In this document: one piece after another, positions 24,056 through 37,219 of the stretch
How positions within the stretch are numbered: the first letter of the stretch is position 1
Layout of the letters: every line of letters begins with the position of its first letter
DNA from: Panax quinquefolius
Taxonomy: Eukaryota > Streptophyta > Magnoliopsida > Apiales > Araliaceae
Assembly: GCA_020205615.1 (NCBI GenBank)
Contig: CM035165.1
Coordinates: forward strand, 84,754,005-84,818,004
Direction of reading: 5' to 3'
Length of the DNA: 64,000 nt
Position numbers and translations under genes: made by a program
The notes under the pieces: model-generated
The model's input: only the letters and a program-made list of their open reading frames with translations
Database searches by the model: none
Told to the model about the DNA's origin: nothing

Positions 24056-25740
24056 CATAAAAAAGTTCCAAATTTGATAAAAACTTCAGATCAACATTTT
24101 AGCATAATCATATTGAAGAAATAATATCATTCGGAAAAAAAATAATATCCCTTACTATCCCTTACCTCAAAAAAGCGACACTTACGACGGGATATCGGAT
24201 ATATATTTGAAGGAAACTTGCACTGATGAATATCAACTCACCAAGTATCTAAATACTCACAAATTACACTCAATAATCTAGAGAGAGAAGAGAAAACTTT
24301 GTTTACGGTGTGATTTTCAATTCTAACTTAGCCCTCTATTTATAGAAAATGTTAGCCTACCAAGCGAGACTTGACACTGCTACACGATGGCTTTACCGCT
24401 ACTATTCCACCCACCAAAAATCAGCCATCTTCCCCAACAACCAAGAGTGGGGCCCACTCAATTCTAAATTTTCCACCAAAACCTAATTTAGAATCGGTTA
24501 CCTCTTAAAATTTATAACAAATCATACGTTCATTTTAACGGTTCAAAATTTGTGGACATATACTCAACTTATATATGTATAACATATCCAAAAATTACAA
24601 CGATCCAACGGTCGGATCAAAATTTATAACTCACGCAATATAGTGAAGAACACCGATTTTTCGGATTATTAGTCCTTGGACCGATTTCATTCAAAATTTC
24701 ACCACGAAATATCTACAAAGAATTTTTGGGTGATTCAAATTTCTCTGTTAGCTTACTTCTAGGGCTTTCTTTTGATATATGGCTCATCTCTTAACTCATT
24801 ATATATTAAAAAGAGTTATGGATTTTACAAAATCAAGTAATAAACTAATTTTTTACGAAAATCCCATATTTTGTTCTCCATTTAAACAAATCTTGATAAA
24901 ACACCTCATCATTAATTCCTTCACTTATAACCACATAAATAAATCCATCATTTATATCCACATCAAATAAATATTTTGTTATCATATGAATCAATAATTA
25001 ATTATTCACAAATAATATTACGAGAATCACATTTATGATAACAGTCAGTTCCCAGGAAAGAGGGGCTTTCAATAAGAATTTCTCCTTCTTAAGCGGCGCA
25101 ATTAGGTGACCAAACCTCTCCTTAGATGCGAACTTTCTAGACATTGCCAATAGTGTTATCTAATAATATTATTCAAATAATATGAATTATTGATCTGATA
25201 ATGAGAAATATTGTGCAGTGACAATTATTGAACAACAATAATATAAAATATCAACGCGGCAATTATTGAACCAATAAAATAAAATATCGAACAGTAATTA
25301 CTGTAACAATTATTGAGTAGTGCCTTCTTACGTAAGGATTCAATAATTCAAAATCATCTGCAATCAATGTGTGTCTTCTTTGTAACAACAACGTATTATT
25401 CTTGTATTTTAACCACGGTATTCCAGCGATGTTACTTGAGTAACAATTACTGTAGTTATTTATAAAAACTCAAACTTGTCGTTTTCTTCATTAAAGCAGT
25501 TATTTTGTTATGGGGCCCAAAATGAGCTGCTTGGCCGTCGCATACGAATATTCCCAACGAAAAGAATATTCCACGACCAAACGAATATTCCAAACAACAA
25601 TGAATATTTTATAACCACTTGTGTATTTTGAAAAAATTCATATATCACCCTTAACTTTAATTTTATCAATTTAACCATTTCTTGAATAGTAATTATAAGA
25701 AAAATTGAATACTTTTATTTCATAAAATTGAGGTCTTACA

Positions 25741-26059
25741 ATCTCCCTCCTTATGAAATTTCGTCCCCGAAATTTACGCACAGTATTTCAAAGAGTTGAG
25801 AATACCTTGTTTCCATCTTCCTTCCTCTGTCTCATGATTTCTCCATTGCTCATCTCTTGTATTTGAGGATATCATTCTAGAATACGACTTCAAAACAAGG
25901 GTTAATTTAACAAATTAACATATCACCTAATATCCCGATATTATGGTGACCAACAAATAAGCTTAGGTAGGACACACTAGCGAAGGATTTACTCATCTCT
26001 CCCCTCCTAGTTCTAATCCCGATCTCGCGGAGATCATATCCCTAAGCTACGATACCAAC
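25741..26059 (-). other. Internal domain 1 of the triple-LTR element (319 bp)
   Basis: Minus sense: PBS TGGTATCGTAGC at 26046-26057, a leader of about 170 bp, a 33-codon ORF (25875 to 25774) starting MISSNTRDEQW, then TTTCGGGGACGAAATTTC and the PPT CATAAGGAGGGAGAT against LTR A. The FRGRNF-like words before the PPT are those found at the end of gypsy pol. Everything between the beginning of gag and the end of pol is missing. Confidence 0.85.
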
Positions 26060-29000
26060 TGTAACTACCCCAAAATAGGTCCATTCCATCCAACCCATTC
26101 TGAGTTGCCAAATATATGGTACGAAAAACAACTACAACTTTATTACAACAATTGTCGTGCAAAATACAACAACACATATCTTTGTGAGTTTGGATACCAA
26201 TATATACCAAATGTAACTCTGGACACCAACTTGGATAACACATCACCATGACACCTTACATAAAGGTATAGTCAAAATCAGCTGTTTTAGAAATTAGAAT
26301 CTTTGGGAAGTGCTCAAGGAAACCTTCGTATATGGGAGGCCGTGCTTTTAGGTTATGGTAGATATCATATGGCCACGAATTATCCTTGGTTGACCCAATA
26401 GACCCCAAAGAAAAACAAGAAGATTACTATCATATTCTTCCCAATGGCGAGTCTTCTCTTGACATATCATTATCTCCTTGTCTCTAATTTGGTATTATAC
26501 TCCAAACAAACACCAAGATTATATAGGTAGTGCTTGTAAATATACTCAAACAAGTGGATGAGCACAACCATGTCTTATGATAACACGAGTTTGTATGTCA
26601 TTAGACATCTTGTATGATAGTGACAAAACACCCTTCCAAAGTTGGGTTCGCCACCCTATTTAATTCACCAAAATAACTATTAAATGATGTATAAAATACA
26701 ACACACTAAAGCCCTCAATAAAATTATTTTCATACTCTTTAGGGAGAACCTCAACAACTATAGACCACCGATTCTATTCCCTTGTCATCCCCGCTTTCAA
26801 CCCATTTACACTTTTATTACACGAAAGGAATTGTGAAACAAAAGGGTGAGCACAACTAGCTCGATAAAGAATATTATGACTAAAGATAAATAAATTATCA
26901 ATAGTCTTCATCGGTAATGAATCGGAGATTTAGAACATATGGAAGATGATAAAACTTTTCAACCATATAGTTGCGGTGAACGCAAGCGATCCATTAAAAG
27001 AGTCGAATAGACTATAAAGTCTATTGTCTTCTCCACGTTAAAAGTCCACCAACAATATTTTATCCTGTAACATCAATCAGCAGTTCCTTTCCACAATCAT
27101 ATATGAATACTTCATAATCATAATTGTGATGCTAAATTCCTCTTCTCATCCGGGACGAAGATAATTTTCATCACTGTCTTTACGAAACATCAAATATCAT
27201 GGTTATACCAAATCACAGTTCTGTTCATAATCATACTAATAAATTCATCTTTGCACCACGGTCAAAGATATTCATCAACGATTCATCTTTACACTCTGTG
27301 CTAAAGATATTCAACAACAGGTCATCTTTGCATTCTGAGCCAAAGATATTCATCAATAATTCATCTTTGCACTACAAAGCTAAAGATATTCAACAACAAG
27401 TCATCTTTGCATTACGAGCCAAAGATATTCATCGATAATTCATCTTTGCACTTCAAATTTAAAGATATTCAACAACAACGGTCATCTTTGCATTACGAGG
27501 CAAAGATATTCATCAATAATTCATCTTTTGCCACAAAGCTAAAGATATTCAACAACAGTCATCTTTGCATTACGAGCCAAAGATATTCATCAATAATTCA
27601 TCTTTGCACTACATGCTAAAGATATTCAACAACAGGTCATCTTTACACAACGAGCCAAAGATATTCATATATCAACGAAATACATAATCATTTCAGAAGT
27701 TATATAACAATAATTATAACCATGTTGATCAATTCACCTTTGCACTTAAGCTAAAAATATTCAATTGTAAATTCAATGGTCATGATCATACCAGTCAACA
27801 ATTCAACTTTTGCACTACTGGCCAAAGAGAACCTATGGTCACGATCATACCAATAATCTACCCATCTTTACACTCAAGTCAAAGAGAAATATCATCATTA
27901 GGGTTATAAGAATGTTATATAAAAATAATATAATCAAAACATGGTTTTAATTTCAAGAGTAAGATTCATAAATCAGCGATAATTTGGTGGGAGAAGAAAC
28001 CGATTTGTTGTGAATAGTACCCGTATTCGTATATAGTCCCAGATATCGTGCATAGTAACCTCGACACGAAAAGATAAAGTTTCATAATAAAATTCATATC
28101 CATATTTATAACACCTTAATCCAAATGTTATAAATCACTTAGAAATCTCATAATCTAATATTATTAATATTATAATAATATTTTAATCATTTTTCAAACT
28201 TATAAATAATTTAATCCAATTATTTACACTTTAATAATTAATGCATTTAATCATCTAAAAATGCCAAACTCATAAGATTTCATCATCATTAACCAAAACC
28301 CTCATAAAAATCTGCATATATCTCATATATGATTCTCAAGCCAATAATTCATATTTTCCAATTTTCTTACTTCACATAACATATTTAATTCATTTACTCA
28401 TAACTAGAACATTTTCATGAAAAATACCAAATCAGTTCTAAAAATATTTCTTTTCGGGATTTAGTATAAAATAGTTCCATATTGAACATATATTTTTCTC
28501 GAAATTTTAAAAATTCATTTACTATTTTTCATATGGCTAAAACCCATAGAATATTTAAACATTTATCATAAATTGTACTTTTATCCAAAAATTTTGAAAT
28601 TTACAGAGTATAATCGATATTATATAGATGTACTCTCAATAAAAATTTCATCCATTTTGGAGTTAACCGCAAGGAGTTATAAGTATTACTTTTAAAATAG
28701 TCTTTTCTCATAAAATTCATAACTCTCAATCTATACATCCAAAAATACCTCAAAATAATCATAGTGGTGTAAAATTCAAGAATGATCAAAACATGGATAC
28801 AATCAAAGCTAGTATCGAATAGATATTTTAGAGCGAAAAGAAAAATTTTCATTTTTAAATTGAATAGTGTCGATTCGTGAATAGTGTCAGTATCGTGAAT
28901 AGTAATCGTGAATAGTAACTCAGGCACCAAAAGATAGAAATTCCACAAAAAACATCTTCTTCTTCATGAATAAGTACATGAATAGTACTCGTGAATAGTA

Positions 29001-30757
29001 ACTCGTGAATAGTAACTCATGAATAGTAACTCATGAATAGTAACTCATGAATAGTAACCCGAAACATGAAAAAGTTCCAAATTTGATAAAAACTTGAGAT
29101 CAACATTTCAAAGATAATCATATTGAAGAAATAATATCATTCTGAAAAAAATAATATCCCTTACTATCCCTTACCTCAAAAAAGCGACACTTGACGGGAT
29201 ATCGGATATGACGTTGAAGGAAACTTGCAGCGATGAATATCAACTCACCAAGTATCTAAATACTCACAAATTACACTCAATAATCTAGAGAGAAAGAGAA
29301 AACTTTGTTTACGGTGTGATTTTCAATTCTAACTTAGCCCTCTATTTATAGAAAAATGTTAGCCCGCCAAGCAGACTTGACTGCGCTACACGATGGCTTT
29401 ACACCGCTACTATTCCACCCACCAAAAATCAGCCATCTTCCCCAACAACCAAGAGTGGGGCCCACTCAATTCTAGAATTTTCCACCAAAACCTAATTTAG
29501 AATCGAGTTACCTCTTAAAATTTATAACAAATCATACGTTCATTTTAACGGTTCAAAATTTGTGGACATATACTCAACTTATATATGTATAACATATCCA
29601 AAAATTACAACGATCCAACGGTCGGATCAAAATTTATAACTCACATAATATAGTGAAGAACAACGATTTTTGGACTATTAGTCCTTTGGACCGATTTCAT
29701 TCAAAATTTCACCACGAAATATCTACAAAGAATTTTTGGGTGATTCAAATTTCTCTGATTAGCTTACTTCTAGGGCTTTCTTTTGATATATGGCTCATCT
29801 CTTAACTCATTATACACAAAGAGTTATGGATTTTACAAAATCAAGTAATAAACTAATTTTTACGAAAATCCCATATTTTGTTCTCCATTTAAACAAATCT
29901 TGATAAAACACCTCATCATTAATTCCTTCACTTATAACCACATAAATAAATCCATCATTTATATCCACATCAAATAAATATTTTCTTATCATATGAATCA
30001 ATAATTAATTATTCACAAATAATATTACGAATCACATTTATGACAACCGGTAGTTCCCGTGAAAGAGGGGCTTTCAATAAGAATTTCTCCTTCTTGGTAG
30101 CGCAATTAGGTGACCAAACCTCTCCTTAGAGCAGAACTTTCTAGACATTGCCAATAGTGCTATCTAATAATATTATTCAAATAATATGAATTATTGATCG
30201 ATAATGAGAAATATTGTGCGGTGATAATTATTGAACAACAATAATATAAAATATCAACGCTGCAATTATTGAACCAATAAAATAAAATATTGAGCGATAA
30301 TTCTTCGTAACAATTATTGAGTAGTGCCTTCTTACGTAAGGATTCAATAATTGAAAAAAATCTTTGTAATACCGCAGGTGTCTTCTTTGTGCAACAACGC
30401 GTATTACTTCGTATTTTAACCACCGGGTATTCCAACGAGTGTTAGCATGATAACAACTACGTAGTTATTTATAAAAACTCAAACTTGTCATTTTCTTCAT
30501 TCGCGAGTTATTTTGTTATGGGGCCCCACAAATGATCGCTACTTGTGGTCGCATACGAATATTCCCCGACAGAAAGAATATTCCACGACCAAACGAATAT
30601 TCCCCGACAACAATGAATATTTTATAACCACTTGTGTATTTTGAAAAAAAATTCATATATCACCCTTAACTTTAACTTTTATCAATTTAACCATTTACTG
30701 AATAGTAATTATAAGAAAAATTGAATACTTTTATTTCATAAAATTCGGGGTCTTACA
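26060..30757 (-). repeat. LTR B of the triple-LTR element (4,698 bp)
   Basis: Collinear with LTRs A and C throughout, including the hairpin array (27241-27670), the GAATAGTAACTC array (about 28865-29060) and the TATA box (about 29336-29352). As the middle copy it would serve as 3' LTR for one internal domain and 5' LTR for the other. Confidence 0.93.
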
Positions 30758-31072
30758 ATCTCCCCTCCTTATGAAATTTCGTCCCCGAAATTTACGTACC
30801 TGGTATTTCAAAGAGTTGAGAATACCTTGTTTCCATCTTCCTTGTCCTCATGATTTCTCCATTGCTCATCTCCTGTATTTCAGATATCATTCTAGAATAC
30901 AGCTTCAAAACAAGGGTTAATTTAACAAATTAACATATCACCTAATATCCCGATATTATGTGACGACCAACAAATAAGCTTAGGTAGGACACACTAGCGA
31001 AGGATTTACTCATCTCTCCCTCCTAGTTCTAATCCCGATCTCCGGAGATCATATCCTAAGCTCGATACCAAA
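30758..31072 (-). other. Internal domain 2 of the triple-LTR element (315 bp)
   Basis: The same plan as internal domain 1: PBS-like TGGTATCGAGC at 31060-31070, leader, a 32-codon ORF (30890 to 30792), the TTTCGGGGACGAAATTTC word and the PPT AAGGAGGGGAGAT. The ORF starts MISEIQEMSNGE, close to the E4 gag start, and ends in RYSQLFE, a typical end of gypsy integrase. This supports a gag-start/pol-end fusion. Relative to domain 1 the middle of the ORF is frameshifted by small indels. Confidence 0.85.
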
Positions 31073-34000
31073 TGTAACTCACCCCAAAATAGGTCCATTC
31101 CATCCAACCCATTACGAGTTGCCAAATATATGGTACGAAAACAACTACAACTTTATTTTAACAATTGTCGCGTGCAAAATACAACAACACATATCTTTGT
31201 GAGTTTGGATACCAATATATACCAAATGTAACTGGACACCAACTTGGATAACACATCACCATGACACCTTACATAAAGGTATAGTCAAAAGCTGCTTTTA
31301 GAAATTAGAATCTTTGGGAAGTGCTCGAGAAACCTTCGTACATGGGAGGCCATGCTTTTAGGTTATGGTAGATATCATATGGCCACGAGAATTATCCTTG
31401 GTTGACCCTAATAGACCCCAAAGAAAAACAAGAAGATTACTATCATATTCTTCCCAATGGCGAGTCTTCTCTTGACATATCATTATCTCCACTTGTCTCT
31501 AATTTGGTATTATACTCCAAACAAACACCAAGATTATATAGGTAGTGCTTGTAAATATACTCGGCAAGTGGATGAGCACAACCATGTCTTATGATAACAC
31601 GAGTTTGTATGTCATTAGACATCTTGTATGATAGTGACAAAACACCCTTCCAAAGTTGGGTTCGCCTCACCCTATTTAATTCACCAAAATAACTATTAAA
31701 TGATGTATAAAATACAACACACTAAAGCCCTCAATAAAATTATTTTCATACTCTTTGGGAGAACCTCAACAACTATAGACCACCGATTCTATTCCCTTGT
31801 TATCCCAGCCAACCCAAATGCTACACTTTTATTACACGAAAGGAATTGTGAAACAAAAGGGTGAGCACAACTAGCTCGATAAAGAATATTATGACTAAAG
31901 ATAAATAAATTATCAATAGTCTTCATCGGTAATGAATCGTAGATTTAGAACATATGGTAGATGATAAAACTTTTCAACCATAGTTGCGGTAACGAAGCGA
32001 TCCATTAAAAGAGTCAAATAGACTATAAAGTCTATTGTCTTCTCCATGTTAAAAGTCCACCAACAATATTTTATCCTCGTAACATCAATCAGCAGTTCCT
32101 TTCCACAATCATATGAATAACTCATAATCATAATTGTGATTCTAAATTCCTCTTCTCATCCAGACGAAGATAATTTTCATCACTGTCTTTACGAAACATC
32201 AAATATCATGGTTATACCAAATCACAGTTCATTCATAATCATACTAATAAATTCATCTTTGCACCACACGTCAAAGATATTCATCAACAGATTCATCTTT
32301 ACACTACAAAGCTAAAGATATTCAACAACAGTCATCTTTGCATTACGAGCCAAAGATATTCATCAATAATTCATCTTTGCACTACAAAGCTAAAGATATT
32401 CAACAATAAGTCATCTTTGCATTACGAGCCAAAGATATTCATCAATAATTCATCTTTGCACTACACAAAGCTAAAGATATTCAACAACAGTCATCTTTGC
32501 ATTACGAGCCAAAGATATTCATCAATAATTCATCTTTTGCACTCACAAAGCTAAAAGATATTCAACAACAGTCATCTTTGCATTACTGAGCCAAAGATAT
32601 TCATCAATAATTCATCTTTGCATATTGCTAAAGATATTCAACAACAGTCATCTTTGCACAACGAGCCAAAGATATTCATATATCAACGAAATCATAATCA
32701 TTTGAAGTTATATAACAATAATTATAACCATGTTGATCAATTCACCTTTGCACTTAAGCTAAAAATATTCAATTGTAAATTCAATGGTCATGATCATACC
32801 GATCAACAATTCAACTTTTGCACCATCTTGGCCAAAGAGAACCTATGGTCACGATCATACCAATAATCTACCCATCTTTACACTCAAGTCAAAGAGAAAT
32901 ATCATCATTAGGGTTATAAGAATGTTATATAAAAATAATATAATCAAAACATGGTTTTAATTTCAAGAGTAAGATTATAAATCAACGATAATTTGGTCGG
33001 AGAAGAAACCAATTTGTTGTGAATAGTACCCGTATTAAATACATAGTCCCGTATCGTCGCGTATAGTAACCTCGACACGAAAAGATAAAGTTTCATAATA
33101 AAATTCATATCCATATTTATAACACCTTAATCCAAATGTTATAAATCACTTAGAAATCTCATAATCTAATATTATTAATATTATAATAATATTTTAATCA
33201 TTTTTCAAACTTATAAATAATTTAATCCAATTATTTACACTTTAATAATTAATGCATTTAATCATCTAAAATGCCAAACTCATAAGATTTCATCATCATT
33301 AACCAAAACCCTCATAAAAATCAGCATATATCTCTATATATGATTCTCAAGCCAATAATTCATATTTTCCAATTTTCTTACTTCACATAACATATTTAAT
33401 TCATTTACTCATAACTAGAACATTTTCATGAAAAATACCAAATCAGTTCTAAAAATATTTCTTTTCTGGGATTTAGTATAAAATAGTTCCATATTGAACA
33501 TATATTTTCTCTAAATTTTAAAAATTCATTTACTATTTTTCATATGGCTAAAACCATAGAATATTTAAACATTTATCATAAATTGTACTTTTATCCAAAA
33601 ATTTGAAATTCTGAGTACAATCGATATTATATAGATGTACTCTCAATAAAAATTTCATCCATTTTGGAGTTAACCGCAAGGAGTTATAAGCGGTTACTTT
33701 TAAAATAGTCTTTTCTCATAAAATTCATAACTCTCAATCTATACATCCAAAAATACCTCAAAATAATCATAGTGGTGTAAAATTCAAGAATGATCAAAAC
33801 ATGGATACAATCAAAGCTAGTATCCAGAATAGATATTTTAGACGAAAAGAAAAATTTTCATTTTTTCTATGAATAGTGTCGATTCGTGAATAGTGTCAGA
33901 TATCGTGAATAAAGGCCAGTATCACGTGAATAGTAACTCAGACACCAAAAGATAGAAATTCCACAAAAAACATCTTCACGCTTTGAATATGAATAGTACT

Positions 34001-35763
34001 CGTGAATAGTAACTCGTGAATAGTAACTCATGAATAGTAACTCATGAATAGTAACTCATGAATAGTAACCCCGACATGAAAAAGTTCCAAATTTGATAAA
34101 AACTTCAGATCAACATTTCAGCATAATCATATTGAAGAAATAATATCATTACGAAAAAAAAATAATATCCCTTACTATCCCTTACCTCAAAAAAGCAAAG
34201 ACTTACGACGGGATATCGGATATGATATTTGAAGGAAACTTGCTTCGATGAATATCAACTCACCAAGTATCTAAATACTCACAAATTACACTCAATAATC
34301 TAGAGAGAGAAAGAGAGAAAACTTTGTTTCTGGTGTGATTTTCAATTCTAACTTAGCCCTCTATTTATAGAAAAATGTTAGCCCGCCGAAGCAGACTTGA
34401 CCTGCTACCTGATGGCTTTACCTGCTACTATTCCACCCACCAAAAATCAGCCATCTTTCCCAACAACCAAGAGTGGGGCCCACTCAATTCTAGAATTTTC
34501 CACCAAAACCTAATTTTAGAATCGATTACCTCTTAAAATTTATAACAAATCATATCGTTCATTTTTAACGGTTCAAAATTTGTGGACATATACTCAACTT
34601 ATATATGTATAACATATCCAAAATTACAACGATCCAACGGTCGGATCAAAATTTATAACTCACATAATATAGTGAAGAACAACGATTTTTCGGACTATTA
34701 GTCCTTGGACGATTTCATTCAAAATTTCACCACGAAATATCTACAAAGAATTTTTGGGTGATTCAAATTTCTCTGATTAGCTTACTTCTAGGGCTTTCTT
34801 TTGATATATGGCTCATCTCTTAACTCATTATACATTAAAGAGTTATGGATTTTACAAAATCAAGTAATAAACTAATTTTTACGAAAATCCCATATTTTGT
34901 TCTCCATTTCGACAAATCTTGATAAAACACCTCATCATTAATTCCTTCACTTATAACCACATAAATAAATCCATCATTTATATCCACATCAAATAAATAT
35001 TTTGTTATCATATGAATCAATAATTAATTATTCACAAATAATATTACGAGAATCACATTTATGACAACCAGTCGTTCCGAGAAAGAGGGGCTTTCAATAA
35101 GAATTTCTCCTTACTATGTAGCATGATTAGGTGACCAAACCTCTCCTTAGAGCGAGAACTTTCTAGACATTGCCAATAGTGCTATCTAATAATATTATTC
35201 AAATAATATGAATTATTGATCTGATAATGAGAAATATTGTGCAGTGACAATTATTGAACAACAATAATATAAAATATCAACGCGGCAATTATTGAACCAA
35301 TAAAATAAAATATTGAACAGTAATTACTGTAACAATTATTGAGTAGTGCCTTCTTACGTAAGGATTCAATAATTAAAAAATATTTGTGCAATACTGGTAA
35401 AGCATCTTGTGCAACAACGCATATTACTGTATTTTAACCACCAGGTATTCCAACAGTGTTAACAGTAACAACTACGCCGTTATTTATAAAAACTCAAACT
35501 TGTCGTTTTCTTCATTCGACAGTTATTTTGTTATGGGGCCCACAAATGACTGCGCCGTCGTACGAATATTCCCCGACAGAAAGAATATTCCACGACCAAA
35601 CGAATATTCCCCGACAACAATGAATATTTTATAACCACTTGTGTATTTTGAAAAAAATTCATATATCACCCTTAACTTTAATTTTTATCAATTTAACCAT
35701 TTACTGAATAGTAATTATAAGAAAAATTGAATACTTTTATTTCATAAAATTCGGGGTCTTACA
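31073..35763 (-). repeat. LTR C of the triple-LTR element (4,691 bp)
   Basis: Starts TGTAACTCACC and ends GGTCTTACA in window sense. It carries the hairpin array (32251-32680), GAATAGTAACTC array (about 33875-34070) and TATA box (about 34364-34380). In minus sense this is the outer 5' LTR. Confidence 0.93.
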
Positions 35764-37011
35764 AACTTGCTAGCTTATTCTCACTTACTCTCTCTAACCA
35801 ATAAGCTATAAGTTATAGGGGAAAGGCTAACAAAGAAAGTCTAACTTTATAAGTGCTTATTCTCTCAACCAAATAAGCTCTCAACTTTTAAGTGGGATGA
35901 AATGAACAACACACAAAATGAAAGGCAAGCTTGCTATTTATAGGAAATCCTAGATGAGGGTATAATGGTCATAAGGCCACTCCACCTCTTTATTATTCCT
36001 AACTTAGGCATTAAATAAACTTGCTCTCCAAATAATTTACTTGGCCATCACAACACTTAGCCCTTAAGTTATCTTGCTCCCCACACTTTTTGCTTAGCCA
36101 TTAAGCTACTTGTTTATCACTTAAGCACTTTGTGTGTTCACCACACTTACTTAGCCACTAAGTTTACTTGTTCATCACCTTGGATCATCCATGGTTTGCT
36201 CCATGGGTTTAAACAATCTCATAACCCATTGGTTCTTACTTTGGGCTTTAGCTTAATTAACTAACATACTTAATTACTTGGGCTTCTAACATAATTTTCT
36301 TCACAAATTTTAGTTCATAAATTGGGCTTGCACATTAAATTACCTTGGCTTGTAATTAAACAAACATTGGGCTTAACCATTCAATACTTGGGCTCACATA
36401 ATACTTAACAAATCCTACCAATTCTACAAATTCAATACATTAAGCTTAAAGCCTTATAACGTATAATCACGTATTCATCTCGTATTCCCCTCGTATATTT
36501 ATTCAATATATACGATATACCATCATTCATACGTACTCGTATAATACCTCGTATCATACTCGTATTCTCTACCTCGTATAATACCTATATATTATACAAT
36601 CATCGTTTAATTCATTAATCGCATTACATTTCCTTCTCGTAAATCATTTTCCTTAAACGTTAGGTTTTAAGTCCACAGGCGAAATATTACGTTTTCCATA
36701 ACTGAAATATTATTGGATATTCCATCTCACATCGGTATTCTATCGTTACGTATTTCTCGGAAGTTCGAAAATAATTCCCGAGCAGAAATGCGTGAATAGT
36801 GTTTTTCAAAAACTTTCTCGGAAAGCTTTTATTTTCGTCTTGGAAATTCAAACACTTTAATTCTACCACGTAGCCAAAATACTACAACGTTCTGACATTA
36901 CTAGGTCATAGAACGACCTTCGATTAGCTTGCTCCATAAATAATTAATTAAATTCATTTAATAAAAATAAAAATTTAATTCTCAAAAATCCGATTTTCTC
37001 GAGGCGTTACA

Positions 37012-37034
37012 CTCCCCCTATTTGATGTTTACAT
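37012..37034 (-). other. Right half of the Sirevirus polypurine tract
   Basis: Joined to 11030-11036 after removing E2 and one CTCCC, the minus strand reads AAATAGGGGGAGATTG followed by TTGGGAG, the Sirevirus PPT-LTR junction. E2 inserted inside the G-run, so its TSD is PPT sequence. Confidence 0.85.
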
Positions 37035-37219
37035 AACCAAGGAGATTTGTGTCATGATTATCAATATCTAGATGCAGTTGCTAGAAAGTAAATATGACTT
37101 ATTGTTTCAGTGAGCAACTGAAATCTCTAGAGAATAAGCATGAATTTATTGATGATTGTAAAGACAGATATTATAATTGAGCTTAGTTACATCAATAAGA
37201 CTTGAGTTTCAACTTATCT

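Larger units (their letters stand above)
21068..25740 (-). repeat. LTR A of the triple-LTR element (4,673 bp)
   Basis: Starts TGTAACGACC and ends GGTCTTACA in window sense. It contains a 39-bp tandem hairpin array (22241-22670), a GTGAATAGTAACTC-type array (about 23866-24055), and a minus-strand TATA box in CCCTCTATTTATAGAAAA (about 24340-24355). The open stretches in it are repeat translations or chance frames. Confidence 0.93.
21068..35763 (-). mobile_element. Triple-LTR element with minimal internal domains, TSD AACTT
   Basis: Begins TGTAACGACC and ends GGTCTTACA, flanked by AACTT at 21063-21067 and 35764-35768. It consists of LTR A (21068-25740), a 319-bp internal, LTR B (26060-30757), a 315-bp internal, and LTR C (31073-35763). 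Each internal has a PBS and a PPT on the minus strand, so sense is minus. LTR:internal length ratio is about 15:1, opposite to ordinary elements. The single outer TSD shows it is one insertion locus. LTR sequence and PBS tie it to the E4 family. The tandem form can come from unequal recombination between LTRs of two copies or from a multimeric DNA intermediate. Confidence 0.92.
11037..37011 (-). mobile_element. E2: gypsy retrotransposon, minus strand, TSD CTCCC
   Basis: Both ends are TG...CA (TGTGACGCC at 11037; GGCGTTACA ending at 37011) and are flanked by the 5-bp duplication CTCCC at 11032-11036 and 37012-37016. LTRs are 11037-14855 (3,819 bp) and 18498-37011 (3,813 bp after removing the nested 21068-35763 element and its TSD). 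The internal region 14856-18497 keeps, right to left, PBS, a coiled-coil ORF, gag, RT, RNase H, integrase tail and PPT. It sits in the PPT of the Sirevirus. The family is that of E1. Confidence 0.95.
18498..37011 (-). repeat. E2 5' LTR, split by the triple-LTR element
   Basis: Left part 18498-21067 and right part 35764-37011; together 3,813 bp, matching the other E2 LTR collinearly. The break lies within GATTAACTTGCTAGC of the uninterrupted copy (about 13610) and duplicates AACTT. The TATA region (35936-35948) lies in the right part, so the insertion separates the promoter from the downstream part of the LTR and from the element body. Confidence 0.93.

Noticed and set aside
28601..28948. Minus-strand 115-codon frame
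   Set aside because: It is open only in LTR B; the equivalent places in LTRs A and C are broken and no domain is visible.
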